Notes under the pieces: generated by a model | Databases searched by the model: none | Seen by the model: only the letters and a program-made list of their open reading frames with translations | What the model was told of the DNA's origin: nothing | NCBI GenBank assembly: GCA_024138025.1 | Contig: JAMXBD010000367.1 | Coordinates: forward strand, 806,001-870,000 | DNA length: 64,000 bases | Direction of reading: 5' to 3' | DNA from: Combretum micranthum | Taxonomy: Eukaryota; Streptophyta; Magnoliopsida; Myrtales; Combretaceae | Part shown: in pieces, positions 55,294 through 64,000 of the stretch | Layout: the number at the start of each line of letters is the position of its first letter | Position numbering within the stretch: position 1 is the first letter of the stretch | Program-made: the position numbers and the translations under genes

Positions 55294-57937
55294 TCACCAG
55301 TCAAAGAACCTTTCTATCACCCCCGTGGGCTTGTCTATGTGCTCTCAAGATGGTATATGACATGGTTGGAAATTCGGTAAGGTTAGTTCCTTATTGCCAC
55401 TTGGCAAGTCCTAACTAATGCATCGTTTTGAATTTATTAGAAATTTCCAAATAAATACATAACTTAATAACAATTGTGATAGTTGTATTAAGGAAAAATT
55501 ATTAAAAAAAACTTATATGTATTTTATGTAACCCGTGTTACCTTTTTTCTCAATAATGATAATTAAAATTTTCAAGTTTTTACATGATGGTCCCTCACCC
55601 CAGATATCCATACTTGTTCAATTGTTTTAGTGTGAGGAAAACCCTAATCCCAAAATCACAACGCAATACACAATTACACTAAAAATTGTACTCAATTTAA
55701 AAAGGCTCAGTGTTTTTTCATCCTTTTTATATGTGTTTACTCATTTCATCCTTCAATTAATTTACAAATATGCAATCTCTCTTTCTCTTTGTCAAATGTA
55801 ATTTTAATCACATATTAGTTCTAATCGAGAGAAAACCCTAATCATGCGATTGCATTTTGGCCTTAATCTAGAACTAACCATAATCACAACCTCCAGAATG
55901 TAACCTTGCACACTTATCTCAAGCCACCATCATCTCTTTGTCTCTTCGTTCAAGGATCTACGCCCCGCAACATTGTTTTCAGTAAGGTCAATTGAATACT
56001 TAAACTCAAAAAAAGGTAAGCAAAGTTAGCCTATCAATATTTAAGTGCTCATTTCACTTCATCTTTATGTGATCCCTGAGTCCCAAGTGTATAACTTTAT
56101 TCTAAATTTTCGTATTGTTATTTGATGCACTGAAATTATAGCTTTACTTTTTACGTTTTGCTAGTGTCCTACTAAGGTAGGTTTTAGTTAGATTAGGTCA
56201 CATATTGGTGTTGCGGTTTTGTTAGTTTCGATTTTTTTTTCCTTGCAAATATGTAAGCTTGACAAGTTTTAATCGAAACTTTATTCAAAAATGTGCATGT
56301 TGGTTTGAAAAGGTAAACATCGAATATGTATGATTTTAACTAGATTATCGACTAGAAATAAAGAATGCGACTAATTATCAAAGAAATGCAAATGAATGAA
56401 AACCAAATTGAATTACCATCTTCTTCTTATTATGGGTGCTTTAAGTAAATTGCAACAATTGTAAGGGGTGTAAATATACAGTCACACAAATTTTATGCAA
56501 GTTTGAACCATTCTTTATCTACTTTGTATGATCGTGAATAAAGGAATTCTAGTATCTTCTCATGTAACATTTCATTTTGAAAGCTGTTCTAAGAACAATA
56601 ACATTCAAAGAAAGACACGTAGTTAGCTAGTGATTACTACATCCTTGATTGCCTACTACATCCCTTTTTCTCTTCGAACACAACTATGTACCCAATCATG
56701 TCACTCTTGACTTTGGATATGTTTTTTTTTTTAAGTAGGCATGACACGGGGACAATGATTGTGTTGTATCTGTGTCACTCTCATAATTTAGAGAAAATTT
56801 ACTACTACGCACAACAGAATGGGACATAAGCATGTCCCTAGTCGTGTAAATCTTGGCCCCAAAAACATAACCCATGATTTTTTTAAGCTAAGAAAGGCAC
56901 GAGCAAACAACATCGTTATGTTGTGCTCATGTTCCACCTAACATAAATGTTCTACCTCATTCTACTCAACACATCCCATTCTCTTACACAAACACATTGA
57001 AAGGTACACTTTGCAACATAAATACAATCAAAGGCCTATTTTCACAACTCTAAATCGATCAAGTCTTTTAAATGTCTTAGGTGTGTGATCTATCTCAATA
57101 TTCATCACCATTTCAACTCTAGAGTAGGTAGTAAAAGGATCTCCTTCATTTTTATTTGAAATAGGGAATCTAGGGTTTGATTTGAAAATTTGAGTCATGC
57201 TTTTGACCTGTTGGTGTGTGGAGCTATAAGTTGTTTGAGAAGCCTTGTAATTAGCACAATGCTTACCCTATTTTGCCATGATTGTTACACATCGCCAACA
57301 TTCAACTAGGGATTTAGGCCTATAATATATGTAATCAATATGGGAATTTTTGGATCTTGGTTGCATTGAGTACTTATCTTGCCATGTAATTGGATTTTCG
57401 CACCTTAGATCCACTATATTGCCTTTGATTGAAGCACAAACAAAGAAATTTCATACCTAATCACAATCTTGTATTACTCAAATTAGGTTGGGGACATGGC
57501 ATGAACATTGATGTGTCGAAATCGTTTCCTTGCCATTTGAGGAAAAAAAAAACTATATGGTTTTTCTTCCACTTTTGCCATACATAGATGTTGATCCTAT
57601 ATTGTCATTGTGATAATCGATGCTCAAATCAAACACAGATTGAGTTCACAAATATAGACACTTATAAAACTACATTAGTGAAAGTGCATCACCAATGAAT
57701 CATTCAATGCTAAAAATTGAACTATACTTGGAACCATCTAACAACGTACACACAAAAACTGTTCTCATCCCTATATTATTATCAATCTCGAAATATATCT
57801 ACTTTATATACAATCTTTTATTTATTTCAATTTATTGACAATATGATTACCTTTACAACATAATTACAGTTATAATCAACGGGCATAACGATGCCTAATT
57901 AATGTCAAACCACAATAAACCTTGCATAAAGATATCC
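52816..57937. other. Unrecognised intergenic sequence
   Basis: Points seen: a GC-rich patch at 53177-53206 (GGCCCCGCCCCGCGCCC), unusual for the surroundings; an A30 run at 55262-55291; repeated AAACCCTAATC phrases at 55640 and 55840; and a region at 57000-57600 with fewer stops on minus but no domain I can name. No splice-linked gene model, RNA gene or transposon ends could be supported. Confidence 0.4.
55262..55291 (+). repeat. 30-base poly-A run
   Basis: Thirty consecutive A residues. Poly-A could mark the 3' end of a retroposed sequence on plus, but no LINE or SINE body with a TSD was found upstream. The lysine-rich frame across it is an artefact. Confidence 0.8.
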
Positions 57938-58327
57938 TATTATGTTATATAGTAGAAGCAGAAAATAGATTGCATTAAAAATAATAAGAAGATAGTTTGG
58001 TAGTTACACACTACCAGAAAATTTTTATGAAGGCCTCATACTACCATTGAATTGTGTTGCCTTACACCATCAATGAGAAAAAAAATGCATCATGCCTTTG
58101 AAAAGAAATATTTTTATTCAAAATCTTAATATCTCAACATTATGTCTTTTATAGATTTACCTATTTATGGGATAAAATAATATATTAACTAAAAGATCTC
58201 ATATGTAAAATAAGATACCAATCCTACAAAATTCTAATAAAATCAAATCTAATGAAATAAGTTCTAATAACTCAAACAAATCTATCCTAATAAAATAAAA
58301 TCTTCCATATCATTTTCTTCTTTCGCA
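57938..58327 (-). repeat. LTR 1 of the tandem array
   Basis: It contains the anchor GAAAATAGATTGCATTAAAA at 57961 and ends TTTCGCA. The left edge is estimated from the resemblance of 57938-57960 to the start of LTRs 2 and 3; no primer-binding site precedes it, as expected for the outermost 3' LTR on minus. Confidence 0.65.
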
Positions 58328-58345
58328 TCATTCCCGCTCTCTTAG

Positions 58346-58882
58346 AAAGATTCATCCTCAACTCTAGAGAACTCCACCTAGATAAAAAATAAAGATTCAA
58401 AATACAAATATTTTGAGTTGTCTCCAACCAAACGAATCACCAAGTAACTTCAAATCTCCTTGAAATATTTCAATAATGCTAAAATAAACTCAATAACTTG
58501 CTAATAATGATAATGAAGTGATAGAATATATTTTAATAATTGGTTTGAAAGATTGATCTTCTTTTGTTGGCTCAATCAATAGATCAAATTATAGGATAAT
58601 TTTGATCTTCCTATTTAATTTTGTATTATCATTGATCTCAAATGTTGAATTTTCAAAAACATGACTATCTTCATCACCCTTAACACATTTACCATACTTT
58701 ATATCTATTTCTTCACCTTCATATTTCTCCAACTTTACGCCGATCATGGCAGCTTCAATTGGAGTCCCTTCAAACTCACTCTCTATAACCTCTTTAAATT
58801 CATTCTCCATACCCTCTACAATCCCATTCTTTGTAGCCTCTACAATCTTCAATTCCTTCTCCTTATTGACAACCTCCTCCAT
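58346..58882 (-). pseudogene. Conserved element protein, array unit 1
   Basis: The minus frame opens MEEVVNKEKELKIVEATKNG and continues acidic: NEFKEVIESEFEGTPIEAAMI, KLEKYEGEEIDIKYGKCVK, FENSTFEIND, to a stop at 58589. Further similarity (EDQSFKPIIKIYSITSLSLLASY, then DLKLLGDSFGWRQLKIFVF) continues to about 58380 with several stops. I do not recognise a named domain. The same protein is decayed in units 2 and 3. It is charged in its first half and hydrophobic in the second. A gag-like role is possible from its position between primer-binding site and polypurine tract. Confidence 0.55.
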
Positions 58883-59252
58883 AACATCAAGTGCATTATT
58901 TTGAATTTTTTCAATTTTTGGCTTAGTTTCAAGGGAGTTGTGCTCTATGATGTTTTCTTAGACATTGGATGAGATTACAATTTTAGTTATGAAAAATATC
59001 CACCCCTCCCCCAATCTAGAGGCAACTTAGGAATTTCTAGAGTATTACAACAATGATTAGCATATTGAAGTTAGCAACCTCATCTATCTAATATAGCATT
59101 AATTTGCTCCAACATAGGTATAAACTTCTTACAAAAAAAACAAGAAAGAGAGATTCCATGTCATCAAACATTTTGTATGACATAATGGAAAATTGTTTTC
59201 TATGGTCCTAGGAAAGAATGTTAAAGTCAATTCGCAAGAAGAATAAGACAAT

Positions 59253-59264
59253 ATACCAATTACC
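59253..59264 (-). promoter_or_regulatory. Degenerate primer-binding site, array unit 1
   Basis: ATACCAATTACCA here is in the place of the GCTCTGATACCA seen at 63393-63404, just before LTR 2. It is degenerate and is recognised by position rather than by sequence. Confidence 0.35.
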
Positions 59265-59269
59265 AAATA

Positions 59270-59698
59270 TGATGTGGGACGATTGAAGTGGAAAATAAAT
59301 TGCATTAAAAATAGTAATAAGATAGTTTGATAGTCTCGCACTACTGGTAAAAATTTTGAGAATGGCCTCACACCACCATTGAGTTATATGGTCTCATACT
59401 ACACGATGAATTTTATGATGACCTCATACCATTAATGAGAAAGAAATGCTTCACACCTTTGAAAAAAGAAATACTTTTATTCAAAATCTTAGTAACTCAT
59501 CATCATATCTATTACAGCTTTATCTATTTATAGGATTAAATAATATCTAAATTAATAGATTTGATATCTAAAATAAGATACCAATCCTACCAAAATCCAA
59601 CAAAATCAAATTTAATGAAATAAGTTATAATAAATAAATGAAATCTATCCCGATAAAATAAAATCTTCCATATCTTCCATATTATTTTCTTTTCCGCA
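59270..59698 (-). repeat. LTR 2 of the tandem array
   Basis: It starts TGATGTGGGAC, carries the GAAAATAAATTGCATTAAAA anchor at 59291 and ends TTTCCGCA. TCATTCTCCCTCTCTT follows, a polypurine tract on minus. Confidence 0.7.
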
Positions 59699-59712
59699 TC
59701 ATTCTCCCTCTC

Positions 59713-60169
59713 TTAAAAAGATTTGTCCTTGACACTAGAGACTCCACCTGGATAAAAAATAAAGATGCAAAATACAAAAATTTCAAGTTGTCTCCAATGA
59801 AAAGAATCACCAAGTAACTTCAAATCTCCTTGTGATATTTCAATAATGCTAAAATAAACTGAATATCCTGCTAATAATGATAATGAAGTGATAGAATATA
59901 TTTCAATCATTGGTTTGAAAGATTGATCTTCTATTGTTGGCTCAATCAACTAATAAGACAATTTTGATCTTCCTATTTAATTTTGTATTGGTACCGATGA
60001 TCCCAAATGTTGAATTTTCTAAAACATCCTTATCTTCATCACTCTTAATACATTTACCGCACTTTATATCGATTTTTTCATGTTCATATTTCTCTAAATT
60101 TATGTCAATCATAGCAACTTCAATTGGAGTCCCTTCAAACTCACATTCTACAACCTCTTTAAACTCATT
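59713..60169 (-). pseudogene. Conserved element protein, array unit 2, 3' part
   Basis: Two open pieces: 59942-60190 (NEFKEVVECEFEGTPIEVAMI, LEKYEHEKIDIKCGKCIKSDEDKDVLENSTFGI) and 59713-59949 (EDQSFKPMIEIYSITSLSLLAGYSVYF, DLKLLGDSFHWRQLEIFVFCIFIFYPGGVSS). The second is the best-preserved C-terminal part of the three units. The N-terminal part lies beyond the hAT element, near 61052-61113 (MEEVVNEEKELEIL). Confidence 0.55.
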
Positions 60170-60177
60170 CTCCACAG

Positions 60178-61043
60178 TAGGGTTGTACACAGTATGGTTC
60201 GTTTCGATTTGCTCCTTGAACTGAACCGCACCATATTTTAGGATATGATTTTTCTTTCAAATTCAAACCTAACCATACGATTCGGTTCATAATTTTTTAA
60301 ACCAAAACAATACGTTCGGTATGGTTTGGTTTTTGGTTCAAATCATTTTTATTCATAAAATAAACAATATATTCTATTAAAAAAATTCCATTACATATTA
60401 CTTGTCACTAATGTAAATATAAACAATAATATTTAAAATTAATTATTTACCGAATAAACATATAAAACTTATAGGAAGGAAGGGATTTTATTCATTATAA
60501 AATTATAATTGTGACTAGTATTATTTTTTTGAATTATCTTAAACTATAATGGCATACTAGACCTATCCCAATATAAGACAAAAAATTTAATTCATTGTAT
60601 GCTTTTGACTAACATATTATAAATTATATAAATCGATAAGTAACTAAATAATAGAAGTAGATTAATTAGTAAGACAAAAGGAAAGAAAACAAAAGGAAAG
60701 AAATATTCAAGAGTTAGAATACTAGAGGCTAAAATCTAAAATCCATCTTATTTGTAGACAATATAATAATTAAAACATAATATAACAAGTCTAATTTTAT
60801 TCTTATGAACAATACATATCGAAGTCACAAATTTTAAAAACAATTAATTTTTTAATGAAACAATTAAGAGTTAAAATTAATATGTTTATTTTTTAAATAT
60901 ATATATAACGGTTTGGTTCAGTTCGAACCATACGATTCGATTCAGGATCCCGAACCGAACCGCTTCAAGAAAGAACCGAAATTCGATTCGATTCAGTAGT
61001 CTAGTTTGCTTTATGGTTCGGTTAATTTTTTTGCATAGCCCTA
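60178..61043 (+). mobile_element. Non-autonomous hAT element in array unit 2
   Basis: It is bounded by an exact 8-bp TSD, CTCCACAG, at 60170-60177 and 61044-61051. Terminal repeats are TAGGGTTGTACA on the left and, inverted, TAGGGCTATGCA on the right. Subterminal regions carry repeated GGTTCGGTT / GAACCGAA words. The 866 bases hold no transposase. It interrupts the conserved element protein. Confidence 0.85.
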
Positions 61044-61051
61044 CTCCACAG

Positions 61052-62059
61052 CCTCTATAATCCCATCTTTTGAGAATCTCCAATTCTTTCTCCTCATTGA
61101 CAACCTCCTCCATAACATCAAGAGTATTATTTTGAATTTTTTCATTTCCTAGCTCAGTTTCAAGGTAGTTGTGCTCTATGATGTTTTTTTAGATGTTGTG
61201 TGAGATTGTGATTTGCAATGTGGAACGAGAAGGGAGATGTGGGTCAGGAGGAAAAAGAATCGAGAATGGAAAGTAGGAAGAAGAAGGAGTTAGGGTTAGA
61301 CAAAGGAAAGTAAAGGTAAAGTAAGTGATCAAAGTTGTGTTTGGGAAGACAATATCTAAACTAACTAATTTACACAAATGGTCTAAGTAATATTAATAGG
61401 CCTGGGGAACAAGCAAAAGGATCTTTAAGCTTCGAGCTATATTTGATGAACCTAGAGCACCTATTAGTAAATAAAGATGTATTAAGTAATTAAAGCCCAC
61501 CCAGTATTATGTAATGGTAGGACAGTATATTGTTATAACAGATTTGGTGATGTGGCATAACAACCACATGGTTGAATCCTTTAGCATATGCAGTAGGGGC
61601 AATTAGTTATTATCACATTATCACTATGTATTACACATATACATACTCTATAGTGTAATACAAAAGAATCAGAAAAGGAAAATTACAAATTTCTTGCTCC
61701 AACTTGTATTCGAGTCCTATTAGCTGCATTCAGCTAAATTCTACTACACATAAATTTTGCATTACTATTACTCGATTGCATAATTGTAGTTATGACACTT
61801 TTTTTTTATCTAGAGGCAATTTAGGAATTGGAGAGGCAGCAAAACCATGATTATGATATTGAAGATGGCAATCTCATCTAACTAATTTAACATTAATTTA
61901 TACCAACAAAGGTATAAATTTTTTAAAAAATCAAGAAAGAGAGATTCCATGTCATAAGTTAGTTTGTATGACATAACGCAAAATTGTCTTCTTTGGTCCC
62001 AAAAAAGAATATTAAAGTCAAATATTAAGAAGAATAAGATAGTAAACTCTGGTACCAAA
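61052..62059 (-). other. Rest of array unit 2, with an extra insertion
   Basis: 61052-61213 and 61789-62059 match the corresponding parts of units 1 and 3 (N-terminal codons of the element protein, leader, degenerate primer-binding site near 62047-62056). Between them about 575 bases (about 61214-61788) have no counterpart in the other units. This insert shows no clear terminal repeats or TSD; the words GATTTGCAAT at its left and GATTGCATAAT at its right are suggestive only. Confidence 0.55.
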
Positions 62060-62491
62060 TAGGATGTAGAACAATACAAGTGGAAAATAAATTGCATTAA
62101 AACTAATAAGAAGATAGGTTGGTAGTCTTACACCACTAGTGAAAATTCTAATGATGGTCTCACACTATCATTGAATTGTATGGTCTTACACCACACGAGG
62201 CATTTTATGATGGCCTCATACTATTAATGAGAAAAAAAAAGCATCACATCTTTGAAAAGAAATACTTTTATTCAAAATATCAATAACTCATCATCATGTC
62301 CATTACAGCTTTACCTATTTATTATAAGATAAAATAATATGTACTAAAAGATTTGATATCTCGAATAAGATACCAATCCACCCAAATCATAATAAAATCA
62401 AATCTAATGGAATAAGTTCTAATAACTTTAACAAGTCTATCTTAATAAATTAAAATATTACATATCCTCCTTATTATTTTCTTCTTCCACA
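62060..62491 (-). repeat. LTR 3 of the tandem array
   Basis: It starts near TAGGATGTAG, carries the anchor at 62083 and ends TTCCACA, followed by TCATTCCCCCTCTCTTT, the clearest polypurine tract of the array (minus). Confidence 0.7.
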
Positions 62492-62508
62492 TCATTCCCC
62501 CTCTCTTT

Positions 62509-63040
62509 AAAAGATTCATTGTCAAATCTAAAGAAATCCACCTAGATAAAAAGTTAAGATGGAAAATACATACATTTTGAGTTGCCTTCAACCAAATGAA
62601 TCACTAAGTAACTTCAAATCTCCTTATGATATTTCAATAATGCAAAAATAAATTGAATAACTTGCGAATGATAATAATGAAGCGATAAAATATGTTTTAA
62701 TTGTTGGTTTGAAAGATTGATATTCTTTTTTCGGGTTAATCAACAAGTCAACTTCTTTAACAATTTTGATCTTCCTATCTAATTTTGAATTAGCATCGAT
62801 GATCTCAAATGTTGAATTTTTTGGAACATCCTTATCTTCATCACTCTCAATCACAGTTCATATCGATTTCTTGACCTTCACATATCTCTGACTTTACATC
62901 GATCATGACAGCTTCAATTGGAGTCCCTTCCAACTTACTCTCTACAACCTCTTTAAACCCATCTTTCGTAGCCTCTATAATCCCATTCTCTGTGGCCTCT
63001 ACAATCTAAAATTGTTTCGCCTCGTTGACAAACTCCTCCA
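62509..63040 (-). pseudogene. Conserved element protein, array unit 3
   Basis: The frame 62624-62854 reads SDEDKDVPKNSTFEIIDANSKLDRKIKIVKEVDLL, EYQSFKPTIKTYFIASLLSFASYSIYF. Upstream pieces near 62900-63040 keep the acidic MEEFVNEAK-like start and GTPIEAVMIDVK. Several frameshifts are present compared with unit 1. Confidence 0.5.
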
Positions 63041-63392
63041 TAACATCAAAAGCATTATTTTGAATTTTTTCAATTTTGGATCAATTTCAAGGCATGCTCT
63101 ATGATGTTTTCTCGGACATTATGTGAGATTGGAATTATATTTATGATACCTATTTTTTATGTAGAGGCAATTTATGAATTTATAGGGCATCAAAACAACG
63201 ATTAGGGTATTGAAGTTGACGACTTCATCCATCTATTTTGGCAATATTTTATTCCAACATAGGTATAAACTTCTTATATAAATCAAGAAAGAGAGACTCC
63301 ACGTCATCGGTCATTTCATATGTTATAATGCAAACTTCTTTTGTCCTAAGAAAGAATGTTAAATTCAAATCCTAAGAATAATAAGACAGTAG

Positions 63393-63404
63393 GCTCTGAT
63401 ACCA
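63393..63404 (-). promoter_or_regulatory. Initiator-Met primer-binding site of the array
   Basis: GCTCTGATACCA on plus is the exact complement of TGGTATCAGAGC. It abuts LTR 4 and shows that this is the 5' end of the array in sense (minus). Confidence 0.85.
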
Positions 63405-63778
63405 AAAAATAATAAAAAGATGATTTGGTAGCCTCGGTGAAAATTATGATGATGGTCTCATACCAACATTGAATTATATAGCTTCACACCACATGATAAA
63501 ATATATGATCTCCTCATAACATCAATGAAAAAAAAAAGAGGCATCACACATTCAAAAAAAAATACTTTTATTCAAAATCTCAATAACCCACCATCATGTA
63601 TATTACAACTTTACCTATTTATAAGATAAAATTTTATCTAAACTAAAAGATTTGATACCTATAATAAGATTCCAATCCTACCAAATCCTAGTGAAATAAG
63701 TTCTAATAATTAAAATAAATCTATCCTAATAAAATAAAATCCTCCATATCTTTCATATTATTTTCTTATTTCATAACA
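63405..63778 (-). repeat. LTR 4 of the tandem array (5' terminal)
   Basis: It matches LTRs 1-3 from the TAATAAAAAGAT anchor region to TTTCATAACA at 63778. No polypurine tract or internal sequence follows, which fixes the end of the array. The left edge lacks about 25 bases present in the others. Confidence 0.7.
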
Positions 63779-64000
63779 TCCTAGGAGACATGCAAAGATA
63801 AAGAGAGTCATCCTACAAGATATATCAAACCACCATAAGGATATAAAAGGCAACAAAGTACTAAACAAAGGCATTTGATCAAAATGTGTACCAAGCAAAA
63901 TTCCAAACTTGATCAATGCACTAATTGTATGATAAAGTTTAAAGTATAGATAGAACTTACTAAAATAGGTAGAAAAGAGTTATATGTCCTATATAATAGT
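63779..64000. other. Unrecognised flank
   Basis: The sequence after the array (TCCTAGGAGACATGC...) has no counterpart in the units and no recognisable feature. Confidence 0.4.

Larger units (their letters stand above)
57938..63778 (-). mobile_element. Tandem array of a small non-autonomous LTR element
   Basis: Four LTRs (about 57938-58327, 59270-59698, 62060-62491, 63405-63778) alternate with three internal regions. The period is about 1.33 kb once two insertions are removed from the second unit (60178-61043 and about 61214-61788). Each LTR is followed on its right by a polypurine tract of the minus strand (best at 62492-62508, AAAGAGAGGGGGAATGA on sense). Each of LTRs 2-4 is preceded by a primer-binding site, clearest at 63393-63404 (GCTCTGATACCA). 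Internal regions encode one conserved, decayed protein and no reverse transcriptase. The structure LTR-int-LTR-int-LTR-int-LTR fits unequal or intra-element recombination at shared LTRs. Confidence 0.75.

Noticed and set aside
55107..55418. Plus frame of 103 codons with a lysine run
   Set aside because: The run is the A30 tract and there is no similarity or start context supporting a gene.
58661..58972. Hydrophobic plus frame of 103 codons, repeated at 59934-60224
   Set aside because: It is the antisense of the conserved element protein of the array; the minus reading keeps its pattern across units and lies between primer-binding site and polypurine tract.

Overview
The window looks like an AT-rich nuclear intergenic (heterochromatic) stretch of a flowering-plant genome. 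Evidence: plant-type Ty3/gypsy chromoviruses with a chromodomain, Ty1/copia elements primed by initiator-Met tRNA, 5S-rRNA-bearing LTRs of Cassandra type, hAT and Tourist-like MITEs, and no intact open reading frame longer than about 200 codons. I found no host protein gene, tRNA gene, CRISPR array or bacterial-style operon. The species cannot be named from this sequence. All coding sequence I recognise is broken transposon polyprotein, so coding entries are given as pseudogenes.

Layout. 1-5168: one old Tekay-like LTR (sense on minus, left end outside the window) broken by a solo LTR (331-2618, itself carrying a second LTR at 1347-2011) and by a MITE (3008-4151) that carries a hAT element (3066-3770). 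5894-15343: a Ty3/gypsy element on the minus strand, CRM-like by its polyprotein tail that runs into the LTR, split in gag by a 3.3-kb solo LTR (10647-13982). 15349-18807: mostly unrecognised sequence with two 5S-rRNA-derived, Cassandra-like LTRs in opposite orientations. 18808-40849: a 22-kb nest. A 633-bp-LTR element (C) is broken internally by a 5'-truncated Tekay chromovirus (about 21500-27767) and in its right LTR by a copia element (28613-40731). The copia is broken in reverse transcriptase by a solo LTR (30284-37670), which is itself broken by another solo LTR (32687-36451). 41027-42033: a second copy of the 3008-4151 MITE, again carrying a hAT element. 43737-52306: a second copia element with a 3.6-kb solo LTR inside its left LTR. 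52307-57937: unrecognised sequence with a short tandem duplication. 57938-63778: four LTRs alternating with three internal regions of a small non-autonomous LTR element, a tandem array that is the most unusual object here. 63779-64000: unrecognised.

Boundaries rest mainly on target-site duplications (TSDs) read by eye: AGATT, GCTAG, GTAGT, AAAAC, AATAA and AGAGG are exact, as are the 8-bp CATTTCCT and CTCCACAG of two hAT elements. A few older insertions have one mismatch. Nothing here acts as a host pathway. The shared biology is the retrotransposon life cycle (tRNA-primed reverse transcription, integration) followed by LTR-LTR recombination, which left many solo LTRs, and by mutation of nearly all catalytic motifs.
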